From positions 36,714 to 100,713 of the forward strand of contig NZ_AUFT01000022.1 in assembly GCF_000426645.1 (NCBI RefSeq): a stretch of 64,000 nt of DNA. Reading direction: 5' to 3'. Positions 8,016 to 16,542 of this stretch are shown here, piece by piece; position 1 is the first letter of the stretch; each line of letters starts with the position of its first letter. The translations under genes were made by a program, and so were the position numbers. Source of the DNA: Nakamurella lactea DSM 19367 (lineage in GTDB: Bacteria; Actinomycetota; Actinomycetes; Mycobacteriales; Nakamurellaceae). Under the pieces are notes generated by a model. It was not told the origin of the DNA. It saw only the letters and a list, made by a program, of their open reading frames with translations, and searched no databases.

Positions 8016-9632
8016 ATGAACTCCCCCACCGCGCTCCGACTGGGACCGGCCGCCGCCGGCCGCTGCCGGCGCCGCGTGCACCTGGACCACGCCCCCGGCG
8101 CACCGAAGCAGCAACGCACCGGCCCGGACGTCGGGGTCAAGATGCGATTGGCCGACATGCAACTGCACGCGGCTGACGTTCTCGCCGGGTTCCCGGCGGC
8201 GGCGACCGGCTGGTCGCCGAAGTCCGGCGAGCGGCCGGCCATCGTGCTCGGTCCGACGCTGCGCACGCCGACCAGAATCGGTACCCCGGACCTGCTGATC
8301 GCCGCCGACGGCGGCTACCTTCCGGTGATCGTTCGTGGGCACCGCACGCTGGATCCCGGTAGCGGCGCGCTGACCTCCCCGGTGGACGATCCGGACACGG
8401 CGACGGTGGATGCGAAGCGCCGGCTCCGCAAGCATCCGCTCGACGTGCTGCAGCTGGCCCACCTGTACACGATGCTGACCGAGTTGGGCCTGGCCTCATC
8501 GACCGCCCGCGGCGGCGTGATCGGGCGCGGCGGCGGGCCCGACGGCGACGACGGCTCGGTGATCGTCTGGCACGATCTGGCGGCAGCGCTGCCGGACTAC
8601 GCCGAGCGGTTCGCCGACCGATGGGCGGTCGCCCGGGCCGCCGAGGACGGCGGCGAGCTCGCCTTCCCATCGCGGATCGCCGAGTGCCGACGGTGCCCGT
8701 GGTGGCCGGTCTGTTCGGCCGAACTCGAGGCCTCGCACGACATCTCGCTGCTCGCCGCCGGCTCGGACGTGCAATTGCTGCACGACGCCGGGATGACGAC
8801 CCTCGACGACCTGGTCGCAGCGCCGCAGTCCGAACTCGATGCCCTGCAACTCACCTCGGTGCCGCCGACGGAGGCCAGGATCAGGGCCAAGGCCAGGCTG
8901 GACGGCGTGCCGCTGGTCCGCCGGCGCAATGATCCGGCCGCCCGCCGGGCCGATGTCGAGCTGGACGTCGACATGGAGTCGTACCTCGATGCCGGCGCCT
9001 ACCTGTGGGGAACCCTGCTCTCCGGCGCCGATATCGGGTTCGACCGCGACTACCAGGCCTTCGTCAGCTGGGACGGGCTGCCCGGCCCCGGTGAGGCGGA
9101 CGCCTTCGTCCGGTTCTGGCAATTTCTCACCGAGGTACGTACCGCTTGCGCCGCACGGGGTTTGAGCTTCGCTGCGTACTGCTGGTCACGAGCGGCCGAG
9201 GAACGCTGGCTGTACTCGACGCCCCGCCGGTTCCCGGAGACGGTCGGCATGCCCACCGTCGAGGAGATCACCGCGTACTGCACGTCACCCCAGTGGATCG
9301 ATCTGTACGCCGAGGTCAAACGGCAGTTCGTGGTGCCGGGGTCCATGCGACTCAAGGCGATCGCACCGATCGCCGGCTTCGCCTGGCGGGACGCCGAACC
9401 GGGCGGCGAGAACTCGATGGCCTGGTACCGGGCCGCGGTCGGCGCCGACGGGTTGCCGCCCGACCCGGCGATGCGACAGCGGGTGCTGGAGTACAACGAG
9501 GACGACGTCCGGGCCACCGCGGCGATCAGGGCCTGGATGAGCGACGGGGCCGCCGCTGTTCCGACGGTGGCCGAGCTGACGGCGCAGCTGGACGGGACCG
9601 CTTCGCGCGACGCGGCTACGGCCGATCCCTAG
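8016..9632 (+). CDS. TM0106-family RecB-like nuclease with RNase H-like C-terminus
   Basis: A 538-residue protein of the TM0106 RecB-like family. The N-terminal half resembles Cas4/RecB nucleases and ends with a cysteine cluster, C224-RR-C227-PWWPV-C233, of the type that can bind Zn or Fe-S. A helix-hairpin-helix-like stretch (TLDDLVAAPQSELDALQL) follows. The C-terminal half is an RNase H-like/DEDD exonuclease domain with D319-M-E321 and a YNEDDV box near 493-498. The expected activity is single-strand DNA or RNA exonuclease; the biological role is not established. It overlaps the convergent DUF1016 nuclease gene by 17 bp. Confidence 0.82.
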   Translation: MNSPTALRLGPAAAGRCRRRVHLDHAPGAPKQQRTGPDVGVKMRLADMQLHAADVLAGFPAAATGWSPKSGERPAIVLGPTLRTPTRIGTPDLLIAADGGYLPVIVRGHRTLDPGSGALTSPVDDPDTATVDAKRRLRKHPLDVLQLAHLYTMLTELGLASSTARGGVIGRGGGPDGDDGSVIVWHDLAAALPDYAERFADRWAVARAAEDGGELAFPSRIAECRRCPWWPVCSAELEASHDISLLAAGSDVQLLHDAGMTTLDDLVAAPQSELDALQLTSVPPTEARIRAKARLDGVPLVRRRNDPAARRADVELDVDMESYLDAGAYLWGTLLSGADIGFDRDYQAFVSWDGLPGPGEADAFVRFWQFLTEVRTACAARGLSFAAYCWSRAAEERWLYSTPRRFPETVGMPTVEEITAYCTSPQWIDLYAEVKRQFVVPGSMRLKAIAPIAGFAWRDAEPGGENSMAWYRAAVGADGLPPDPAMRQRVLEYNEDDVRATAAIRAWMSDGAAAVPTVAELTAQLDGTASRDAATADP

Positions 9633-10668
9633 CCTTCTGGTTGAGGTCCTGACGGGCATCGTTGACGATGCCTGCGAGATCGGTAGCGCTGGGTAGGGCG
9701 GGCCGAACGTCGTCGGGCAATGCCCGGTAGGTAGACACGGCCAGGGGCGTGGTCAGGCCGCGGACTGCGTATTCGACTGCCACATCGTCTCGGTCGGCAG
9801 CGAGCAGGATGCCGATGGTAGGTCTGTCGCCGTGCTCGGTGTTGCGGAGCCGGTCGTCGACGACGTTGACGTAGAAATTCAGCTTGCCGATGTGTTCTGG
9901 CTGCGCGGCAACGGCTTTCAATTCGAACACAACGAATGCGCGCAGCCGCAGGTGGTAGAACAGCAGGTCGATGAAGTAATCGCTGGCGCCGACGGTCACC
10001 TTGTACTGGCGCCCGACATAGGCGAACCCGGTGCCCAGCTCGGCCAGGAACCTGGTGAGACGGTTGACCAGCGCGTCCTCCAGGTCCCGCTCGCTGTGGT
10101 GCGGGTCCAGTGCCAGGAAGGCCAGGACATAGGGGTCTTGGACGATCTCGCGGGTCTGGTCCGAGTCGGCCGGCGGGAGGACCTGCGGGGAGTTGTTCGG
10201 GGCGGCGCCGACCCGCTTGTGCCGTTCGGTGGTGATGTGGTGGGTGAGGACCGGCGTCGACCAGCCGTGTTCGACGTCCTGTGCTGCATACCAGTCGCGA
10301 GCGGCAGGGTCCGGAACCTTGTCAAGGAGGGTCGTGATGTGCCGCCACGGCAATTGCGCAACGGGCCGTTGCGCGATTGAGTCTGGGTAGCGGTCGGCGA
10401 AGGTCCGCATGTAGACCAGGCTGCGTGCACTGAATCCGCGCATGCCTGGGAACTCGGCGCGGAGATCGGTCGAGAGCCGGTCGATGACCCTGGTCCCCCA
10501 GCCGTCCGCCCGCTGGCTCTCCAGGATCCGCGGGCCGATCGCCCAGTACAGACCGATCAGCTCGGTATTCACCACCCTGGCCGTCCGGATTCTGGCCCGC
10601 GCGACCTCAGCCTTCACCGCCGCCAGCAGTCCGCCGTACCCGTCAGGTAGCCGATCGATCTCCGTCAC
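9616..10668 (-). CDS. YhcG-like DUF1016 family PDDEXK nuclease
   Basis: A 350-residue homologue of YhcG. The N-terminal DUF1016 region (about 15-160, with LIGLYWAIGPRI and RSLVYMRTFADRYP) precedes a PD-(D/E)XK nuclease domain. Its catalytic set appears complete: D234 in YFIDLLFYH and E249-x-K251 in VVFELKAV. Such genes are often found in mobile or defence-associated islands; no restriction-modification partner is visible here. GTG 10668 has GAGAGG 9 nt upstream. Base composition is slightly more relaxed than that of its neighbours, which would fit horizontal acquisition. The 3' ends of this gene and the TM0106 gene overlap. Confidence 0.87.
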   Translation of the reverse strand: MTEIDRLPDGYGGLLAAVKAEVARARIRTARVVNTELIGLYWAIGPRILESQRADGWGTRVIDRLSTDLRAEFPGMRGFSARSLVYMRTFADRYPDSIAQRPVAQLPWRHITTLLDKVPDPAARDWYAAQDVEHGWSTPVLTHHITTERHKRVGAAPNNSPQVLPPADSDQTREIVQDPYVLAFLALDPHHSERDLEDALVNRLTRFLAELGTGFAYVGRQYKVTVGASDYFIDLLFYHLRLRAFVVFELKAVAAQPEHIGKLNFYVNVVDDRLRNTEHGDRPTIGILLAADRDDVAVEYAVRGLTTPLAVSTYRALPDDVRPALPSATDLAGIVNDARQDLNQKARDRP

Positions 10669-10869
10669 CCCGACTCACCTCTCCTGTCCAGTAGTTCCAG
10701 CAGGTCCATGCGGGTCGCAGTGCCCCCGACCACCGACACCCGGGCGGTCGGGCCGTCGGCGGAAGTCGCGGGACCCGGACGCGGGTGGCGTTGTCGCCAG
10801 GTCGGCGATCGGGTTCCCCTCGTAGCGTGGAGACCCACGCCGGCCCGGGATGCGTGGGAGGCTGAGGAG

Positions 10870-11373
10870 ATGCCGGAACTGGAGCCGAAACCCACATCAG
10901 CCGCCCGGATCACGCTGTCCCGGATCATGACCGTGGTCGAGACCAACCTGCTGGGCACGGTGCACGGCGGCGTCATCATGAAGATGGTCGACGACACCGC
11001 CGGCGCCGCCGCCCAGCGGCATGCCGGTGGCCCGGCGGTGACCGCCGCGATGGACGGCATGACGTTCCTGGAACCGGTTCAGGTCGGCGACCTGGTGCAC
11101 GCCCATGCCCAGGTCAACTGGGCGGGCCGCACCTCGATGGAGGTCGGGGTCAAGGTGGTGGCCGAGCCGTGGAACCGGGCCGGCGAACAGGCGAAACGGG
11201 TCGCCACGGCGTACCTGGTGTTCGTCGCCGTCGACGCCGACGGTCAACCGCAATCGATCCCGCCGGTGCGGCCGGAGACCGCGGAGGACCACCGGCGGTT
11301 CCGGGAGGCGCAGATCCGCCGGGAGAGCCGGCTGGCGCGCCGCGCGGCGATCACCGCCAGTCGCGAGCAGTAG
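10870..11373 (+). CDS. Hotdog-fold acyl-CoA thioesterase
   Basis: A 167-residue member of the cytosolic acyl-CoA thioester hydrolase (BFIT/BACH, YciA-like) hotdog family, predicted to hydrolyse acyl-CoA to free acid and CoA. The signature VETNLLGTVHGGVIMKMVDD (residues 23-42) contains the substrate-pocket HGG and the catalytic-type Asp. The extended tail (RPETAEDHRRF onward) is typical of this subgroup. ATG 10870 has GGGAGG about 9 nt upstream. The open frame back to 10708 lacks homology and is ignored. It is a single gene between two leftward units. Confidence 0.85.
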   Translation: MPELEPKPTSAARITLSRIMTVVETNLLGTVHGGVIMKMVDDTAGAAAQRHAGGPAVTAAMDGMTFLEPVQVGDLVHAHAQVNWAGRTSMEVGVKVVAEPWNRAGEQAKRVATAYLVFVAVDADGQPQSIPPVRPETAEDHRRFREAQIRRESRLARRAAITASREQ

Positions 11374-11377
11374 CGGC

Positions 11378-12685
11378 TCAGCCCACCGGCCCGAGAACCC
11401 GGTCCAGATAGGCGTTTCCGAACAGGTTCTGCGGGTCGACCGCCGCCCGTACCCGCCGCACGTCGGCGAATCGGGGGTATTTCTCGGCCAGCCGCGCCGC
11501 ATCAAGGGTGTGCAGCTTGCCCCAGTGCGGCCGCCCGCCGGCCGCGGTCAGGATCCGCTCGGCGGCCAGGAAGTACTCGGCGAACGGCTCCCGGAAGTAC
11601 CGGTGCAGGGCGATGTAGGCGCTGTCGCGCTGGTAGGCGGTGGACAGCCAGACGTCGTCGGCGGCGGCCACCCGGATCTCCAGCGGGAACGAGATCCGCC
11701 ACCCGCGGGTGCCGATCAGCGCCCGGATCTCCCGGAGCACGGCCGGCAGGTCGGTGCGCGGCACCGCGTACTCCATCTCCCGGAACCGGACCCGCCGCGG
11801 CGAGGTGAACACCCGCTGGGACAGATCGGTGTACTGCCGCTGCGAGACCACTGCGGTGGCCAGCCGGTTGATCGACGGGATCACCGTCGGTGCCAGCCGT
11901 CCGGCGGCGCAGGTGGCCGCGAACACCCCGTTGCTGAGCAACTCGTCGTCGACCAGGCTGCGCCAGCGCGGCACCGGCGCAAGTTCGGCATCCGCCGGCA
12001 ACCGGTGGTTGGCCTTGACCAGCGCCCGATCCGTGTGCGGGAACCAGTAGAACTCGACGTGATCGGCCGAGCGCATCCGGTCGTCGAAGCCGTCGAGCAC
12101 CGCCTCGAGCGGCTCGGGATGTTCGTCGGCGGCCAGCGCGAACTGCGGCACGCACTGCAGGGTGACCTCGGTGATCACGCCGAAGGCGCCGAGCCCGATC
12201 CTGGCCGCCTGGAACAGCTCCGGCCGCTGCGAGGCCGAGCAGTCGACGATGTCGCCGTCGGCCAGGGCAATCCGCAGGCCGCGGACCTGGCCGGCCATTC
12301 CGGTGAAAGCCGTTCCGGTGCCGTGGGTTCCGGTGGAGATGGCGCCGGCGATCGATTGGGCGTCGATGTCACCCAGGTTCTGCACGGCAAGCTTGTGCGG
12401 GCCGAGCAGCGTCGGCAGGTCACGCAGCCGGGTGCCGGCACCGAGCGTCACCAGCCCACTGTCTGGCTCGACCGAGCGAACCCCGGACAGCAGGTCGAGC
12501 CGCACGCTGATCCCGTCGGTGACCGCGACCGGGGTGAACGAATGCCCGGCGCCCATCGGCCGGATCCGTTGCCCGGCGCGGACTGTCGCAACGATCAGCG
12601 CAGTGAGCTCCGCCTCGTTCCGCGGTGTGGCCACCGCGGCGAAGGTGGCGTCAGCCGACCTGCCCCAGTTCCGCCAGCGCTTCAC
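11378..12685 (-). CDS. D-arabinono-1,4-lactone oxidase/alditol oxidase-type flavoprotein
   Basis: A 435-residue FAD-dependent oxidoreductase of the aldonolactone oxidase family. The PCMH-type FAD-binding domain starts with an MKRWRNWGRS opening, and GAGHSFTP (45-52) holds the His that carries covalent flavin in related enzymes. QNLGDIDAQSIAGAISTGTH (about 102-121) is the second FAD-binding signature. The C-terminal ALO domain ends with the family motif PHWGKLHT. The substrate (sugar lactone or polyol) cannot be told from sequence. GTG 12685 begins directly after the TAG stop of the upstream PLP-enzyme gene, so the two are coupled. Confidence 0.85.
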   Translation of the reverse strand: MKRWRNWGRSADATFAAVATPRNEAELTALIVATVRAGQRIRPMGAGHSFTPVAVTDGISVRLDLLSGVRSVEPDSGLVTLGAGTRLRDLPTLLGPHKLAVQNLGDIDAQSIAGAISTGTHGTGTAFTGMAGQVRGLRIALADGDIVDCSASQRPELFQAARIGLGAFGVITEVTLQCVPQFALAADEHPEPLEAVLDGFDDRMRSADHVEFYWFPHTDRALVKANHRLPADAELAPVPRWRSLVDDELLSNGVFAATCAAGRLAPTVIPSINRLATAVVSQRQYTDLSQRVFTSPRRVRFREMEYAVPRTDLPAVLREIRALIGTRGWRISFPLEIRVAAADDVWLSTAYQRDSAYIALHRYFREPFAEYFLAAERILTAAGGRPHWGKLHTLDAARLAEKYPRFADVRRVRAAVDPQNLFGNAYLDRVLGPVG

Positions 12686-13909
12686 CTAGAACACCTGGCC
12701 CTCTCCCCGGTAGGTCGGCCAGGTCTCGGTGACGGCGCCGTCGGCCACCAGATGCACCCGCTGGAGGTGTTCGGCCGGCTCGCCGGACTTGGCGTGCCGC
12801 AACCACACCTGGTCGCCGACCCGCAGCCGGCCCGCCGCCCGGCCCCGCACCGGTGTCTGCACCTCACCGGCGGCTTCGGCGGCAAGGTAGCGCAGCCCCG
12901 GGGGGTCGGCCAGCACCGGCAGCCGGTCGGCGCCCGGCGGGCCGGAGGCGATCCAGCCACCGCCGGCCAGGGTGGCAACGCGCCGGGCGGGGCGACGCAC
13001 GACCGGCAGCACGAAGAACGACGCCGCTGACGGCCGGAAGGCCCGATAGTGGTCGAACAGGCCGGGTCCGAGCAGGCCGGAGCCGGCGGCGACCTCGGTC
13101 ACCGCGTCCTCGGCCGCCGTGGTCTCCAGCGATCCGGTACCGCCGCCGTTGACGAACTCGAGGTCGGCAATGTCCCGCACGGCGGCCACCGCTGCTGACC
13201 GCCGGCCGGCCAGCTCGGCCGCGGATCGGCGTTGCATCGCCCGCACCACCCGGGCTCTCGGGCCACGCCCGGCGTTGCCGACGCCGGCGATCTGTCCCTC
13301 GTACGCCATGATGCCGACCAGCTCGAAGCCGGCGCGGCTGTGCACGGTGCGCGCCAGCGCGACCAGCGCCGACGGCGTGTGCACCGGCGACCGAAAGGCG
13401 CCGAGATGCAGGCCGGCGGCCGGCCGGTAGCCGGCGTCCAGTTCGATGCACACCCGGATCGTCGGCCGGCTGCCGGGCGGGCGGACCGCGTCGATCAGGT
13501 CCAGCTGCGCCGGATCGTCGATCATCACGGTGATCGCCGCCGCGGCCTCCGCCGTGTCGGCCAGCTCCGCCACGGCGTCCCGGTCGGCGGTCGGGTAGCC
13601 GACCACGATGTCGTCGAACCCGTTGCCGTGCAACCACACGGCCTCCGGCAAGGTGTACGCCAGCAGCCCGGCGAAGCCGGGAGTGTCGACCGTCCGCCGG
13701 ATCAACGAGCGGATCCGGACCGACTTGGTGGCCAGCCGGATCGGCTTGCCGGCGGCCCGTCGCACCAGGTCCGCGGCGTTCGCCCGCAGCGCGGCGTCGT
13801 CGAGCACCCCGAACGGCGGCGTCAGCTGGGACACGGCCTGCCGCAACAGCTCCGGCGGCGTCGCCCACCGGGTCGCGCTGCCGGAGATCGTCGCTCGCGA
13901 TGTGGTCAC
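12686..13909 (-). CDS. Alanine racemase N-domain PLP enzyme (amino acid deaminase/aldolase-like)
   Basis: A 407-residue fold-type III PLP enzyme of the alanine racemase N-terminal-domain family, in the branch annotated as amino acid deaminase/aldolase or D-threonine aldolase-like. The PLP lysine is probably K62 in RLATKSVR. The barrel continues through GFAGLLAYTLPEA, TIRVCIELDAGYRP and GIMAYEGQIAG, with FVNGGGTGS as the phosphate-binding turn. The C-terminal beta domain ends in DQVWLRHAKSGEPAEH, which carries metal-ligand-type His residues. GTG 13909 overlaps the TetR TGA as GTGA. It lies between TetR and an aldonolactone oxidase, suggesting a small catabolic operon with unknown substrate. 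Confidence 0.8.
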   Translation of the reverse strand: MTTSRATISGSATRWATPPELLRQAVSQLTPPFGVLDDAALRANAADLVRRAAGKPIRLATKSVRIRSLIRRTVDTPGFAGLLAYTLPEAVWLHGNGFDDIVVGYPTADRDAVAELADTAEAAAAITVMIDDPAQLDLIDAVRPPGSRPTIRVCIELDAGYRPAAGLHLGAFRSPVHTPSALVALARTVHSRAGFELVGIMAYEGQIAGVGNAGRGPRARVVRAMQRRSAAELAGRRSAAVAAVRDIADLEFVNGGGTGSLETTAAEDAVTEVAAGSGLLGPGLFDHYRAFRPSAASFFVLPVVRRPARRVATLAGGGWIASGPPGADRLPVLADPPGLRYLAAEAAGEVQTPVRGRAAGRLRVGDQVWLRHAKSGEPAEHLQRVHLVADGAVTETWPTYRGEGQVF

Positions 13910-14520
13910 AGCTGGCTCGGCTCGGTCGCCGGGGTAGTCCGCAAGGACAGGTCGGTGGCGAAGGCGGCCAGCGCCGCGCGAGCCGTCGCAGCGTCCCGGT
14001 CGACCAGGAACTGCACCGTGAGCCCGTCCAGCAGGGCGATGACCTGGCGGGCCAACACCCGCACCGGCCGGTCCCACTGGAAACCGCGCACCTGCGCCAG
14101 CTCGTCGAGCACCCGGGCGATGCCGGCCGGGTATCCGGCATAGCGCTGCCTGGTCAGCTCGGCCAGCACCGGATCGCGCAGCGAGGTCACGGTGATCTCG
14201 TAGATCACCTGCTGGGCCTGCGGATCGGCCTCCACCAACTCCCAATAGGCCAGCAACGCGCGCTCGACGGCACCGGCCGCCGATCCGCGACGGTTCACCG
14301 TTGCCAGTGCCGCAGACACCTCGCGGGGCAGCATCCCGCCGACCAACTCCGCGAGTAGTTCCGCCCGGCTGTCGAAGCAGTAGTGGAAGACGCCCTGCGG
14401 CATGTCGGCTTCCTCGCAGATCGCCCGGGTGGTGGCACCCGCGACCCCCTCGGCGAGCAGCACCCGCCAGGCCGCGGCCAACAACTGCGTCCGACGCTCG
14501 GCCACCGGAATCCGCGTCAT
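13906..14520 (-). CDS. TetR-family transcriptional regulator
   Basis: About 204 residues from the ATG at 14520 (MTRIPVAERRTQLL). The frame is open to a TTG at 14589 and an ATG at 14547, neither with a clear ribosome site. The N-terminal HTH contains GATTRAICEEADMPQGVFHY; the C-terminal part resembles TetR_C6/BetI-like effector domains. It is the first gene of a coupled operon (TetR, PLP enzyme, lactone oxidase) and is divergent from an MFS gene. The intergenic palindromes at 14536-14547 and 14597-14635 are likely its operators. Confidence 0.82.
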   Translation of the reverse strand: MTRIPVAERRTQLLAAAWRVLLAEGVAGATTRAICEEADMPQGVFHYCFDSRAELLAELVGGMLPREVSAALATVNRRGSAAGAVERALLAYWELVEADPQAQQVIYEITVTSLRDPVLAELTRQRYAGYPAGIARVLDELAQVRGFQWDRPVRVLARQVIALLDGLTVQFLVDRDAATARAALAAFATDLSLRTTPATEPSQL

Positions 14521-14535
14521 GCCGCTCGCCGCGCC

Positions 14536-14547
14536 ATGGTCGACCAT
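14536..14547. promoter_or_regulatory. 12-bp palindrome ATGGTCGACCAT upstream of TetR
   Basis: A perfect 12-bp palindrome lies 16 nt upstream of the chosen TetR ATG. It shares the GGTC/GACC core with the larger operator at 14597-14635. It is a probable autoregulatory site, and its position favours the 14520 start over 14547. Confidence 0.45.
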
Positions 14548-14596
14548 TTCATGGTCGCCACTGTGCGACACCGTCGATGCCCGGGTCAAGACTTTC

Positions 14597-14635
14597 TGGT
14601 CAATTGACCAAGTTGTTCGACCAGAACTATTGACC
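14597..14635. promoter_or_regulatory. Composite TetR operator in the TetR/MFS divergent region
   Basis: A perfect 14-bp palindrome TGGTCAATTGACCA (14597-14610) is overlapped by longer-range pairs: TCTGGTC (14595-14601) with GACCAGA (14619-14625), and GGTCAAT (14598-14604) with ATTGACC (14629-14635). Two phased copies of the half-site suggest two repressor dimers between the divergent promoters. Confidence 0.65.
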
Positions 14636-14666
14636 TTCGCCGCCGTTGGCCCGATAGTCCGTTGTC

Positions 14667-15917
14667 ATGCGGAACCAGAGCGGGCCGGCCCGGCCGGCAC
14701 CGGCAGCGCGCCGGACGCTGCGCCGGGCCCGAGGCGGCGCCGCGTTCTGCTTCGCCGCCCAAGGACTGGTGTTCGCCTCCGTGCTGACCCACCTGCCGGC
14801 GTTGAAAGACCGCTGGACCCTGGACGATCTGGCCGTCACCGGGCTGATGTTCGCCGTCGCGGTGTTGGCCGGGGCGGGATCCGCACTGGCCGGCCTGCTG
14901 GCGGCCAGGGTCGGGAGCGCCGTCACCCTCCGGTCGGGATTGTTGCTGGCGGCGGCCGGATTGACGGTCGTCGGTGTCGCCCCGGCGCTGTGGGTGCTGT
15001 TGGCCGGTCTGGCCGGCTACGGGTTGGCCGTCGGCCTGATCGACGCCGGCACGAACATGCAGGCCGTCGCACTGGAGGCAGAATACGGCCGGTCCATCCT
15101 GACCTCCTTCCACGCCGCCTGGAGCGTCGGCGGGATCTTCGGGGCGTTGGCCACCGCCGGCACCGCGGCACTGCACTGGTCGCTGCCGGCCGCGCTGCTG
15201 CCACTCGTCGTCGTTCCGCTGCTCGCCGCCGCCGCGCCCCTGTTGTCGTCGGCTCCCGGCTCCGGGACGGCGGTCGCCGGCGCAGCCGGCGATTCGACCG
15301 GACGTGTTGCCCTGGTGCCGATTCCGTGGCGTCCACTGGCGGTGCTGGGCGCCGCACTTGTGTTGTTCTACGTGGCCGACTCGGCGGCCTCGTCGTGGTC
15401 GTCGATCTATCTGCGCGACGTGCTGGCGGCGTCCGCGGCGGTGGCACCGCTGGCCTTCGGCGCCTACCAGGCAGCGAGCCTGTGCTCGCGGTTGAGCGGA
15501 GACCTGCTGGTCCGCCGGTACGGAGCGGTCGCCGTGGTGCGATCGGCGGCCGGCGTCGGAGTCGCCGGGTTGGTGCTGGTGGTGACCGCACCAGGGCCGG
15601 CGCCGGCGATCGTCGGATTCGCCGTGCTCGGCGCGGGAGTGGCGGTGGTCGCCCCGCTCACCTTCGCGGCGGCGGGCCGACTGGCCGGTCCCGGTCCCGA
15701 CCGGCGCCGGGTCGACGCCCTGGTGGCCAGGCTCAACCAATTCAACTATCTGGGTTTCGTCCTGGGCGGGGTGCTGACCGGGTTGGTCAGCTCGGCCGGC
15801 AGTCTGCGCTGGGGTTTCGTCGTCCCGCTGGTCGGGATTGCGGCGATTCTGCCGCTGGCCGGCGCGTTCGCCACCCCGGTTGCCGCCCCGTCGGCCGCAT
15901 CGTCAGCCGAGTCTTGA
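14667..15917 (+). CDS. MFS transporter, YbjJ/fucose-permease-like
   Basis: A 416-residue, 12-helix major facilitator with a basic N-terminus. The segment GLIDAGTNMQAVALE (about residues 122-136) followed by FHAAWSVGGIFGAL is characteristic of the YbjJ/fucose-permease-like branch, which is often annotated as drug or sugar efflux. It is divergent from the TetR operon across the composite operator, so the same repressor probably controls it. It may export or import the compound handled by the PLP enzyme and lactone oxidase. Helix segments are alanine- and valine-rich, as is normal at this GC content. Confidence 0.82.
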   Translation: MRNQSGPARPAPAARRTLRRARGGAAFCFAAQGLVFASVLTHLPALKDRWTLDDLAVTGLMFAVAVLAGAGSALAGLLAARVGSAVTLRSGLLLAAAGLTVVGVAPALWVLLAGLAGYGLAVGLIDAGTNMQAVALEAEYGRSILTSFHAAWSVGGIFGALATAGTAALHWSLPAALLPLVVVPLLAAAAPLLSSAPGSGTAVAGAAGDSTGRVALVPIPWRPLAVLGAALVLFYVADSAASSWSSIYLRDVLAASAAVAPLAFGAYQAASLCSRLSGDLLVRRYGAVAVVRSAAGVGVAGLVLVVTAPGPAPAIVGFAVLGAGVAVVAPLTFAAAGRLAGPGPDRRRVDALVARLNQFNYLGFVLGGVLTGLVSSAGSLRWGFVVPLVGIAAILPLAGAFATPVAAPSAASSAES

Positions 15918-15950
15918 CCATATTCGAGTCTTGACAATATTAACTGTCAA
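15909..15950. promoter_or_regulatory. Promoter/operator of the ArsR-SRPBCC-MBL operon
   Basis: Direct repeats GAGTCTTGAC at 15909-15918 and 15926-15935 (17-bp period) run into an inverted repeat TTGACA (15931-15936) / TGTCAA (15945-15950). The sequence is AT-rich and sits 17 nt before the ATG of the ArsR-type regulator, overlapping the stop of the upstream MFS gene. This suits autorepression by an ArsR-family dimer. Confidence 0.6.
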
Positions 15951-15966
15951 AGCCTAACGTTGACCC

Positions 15967-16542
15967 ATGGACGACGTTCGGGTGCTGGTAGATGCGGCCG
16001 CCGTGGAAGTGGCGCTCGATCCGATCCGGGCCTCGATCCTGGACGCCTTACAGGAACCGGGATCTGCCGCCACGGTGGCGGCAGCGGTTGGCTTGACGCG
16101 GCAGAAGGTGAACTACCACCTGAATGCGTTGCAGGCCAACGGGTTGGTCGAGCCTGCCGAGGAACGCAGGTGGGGCGGTATCACCGAACGGTTCGTCCGT
16201 CGTTCGGCGCGCCACTTCGTGGTCGCTCCAGATGTATTGCACAGCACCACGATCGATCCGAACGAGGTCGCCGACCGCCTCTCGGCCGGGTATCTGATCG
16301 CGGTGAACGCGCGGGCGGTGTCCGAGGTAGCGGCGATCGCCGCCGGTGCGGCGTCCGGGTCGCGGGTGCCGACCCTGACCGTCGACACGGTGGTCGGGTT
16401 CAGCTCGCCGGAAGACCGTGCCGCGTTCGCTGCCGACCTGCAGTCGGCGGTCGGCGCGCTGGTCGCCCGCTATCACCACGACGACGGTCGGCCGCACCGG
16501 CTGACCGTCTCTTCCTATCCCCGACCCAAGGAGCCATCGTGA
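15967..16542 (+). CDS. ArsR-type winged-helix regulator
   Basis: A 191-residue regulator with an N-terminal winged HTH (about 12-75: ALDPIRASILDALQEPGSAA, then TRQKVNYHLNALQANGLVEP) of the ArsR/HTH_20 type. A C-terminal domain of roughly 100 residues resembles those of regulators that control SRPBCC proteins. No cysteine metal site is visible, so it is probably not a metal sensor. Its TGA overlaps the GTG of the SRPBCC gene. The operon promoter carries a TTGACA-N8-TGTCAA palindrome next to the start. Confidence 0.82.
   Translation: MDDVRVLVDAAAVEVALDPIRASILDALQEPGSAATVAAAVGLTRQKVNYHLNALQANGLVEPAEERRWGGITERFVRRSARHFVVAPDVLHSTTIDPNEVADRLSAGYLIAVNARAVSEVAAIAAGAASGSRVPTLTVDTVVGFSSPEDRAAFAADLQSAVGALVARYHHDDGRPHRLTVSSYPRPKEPS

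Noticed and set aside
12686..14245. Long version of the PLP enzyme starting at 14245
   Set aside because: Its first 112 codons are a shadow of the TetR gene. The GTG at 13909 overlaps the TetR stop and begins the conserved domain.
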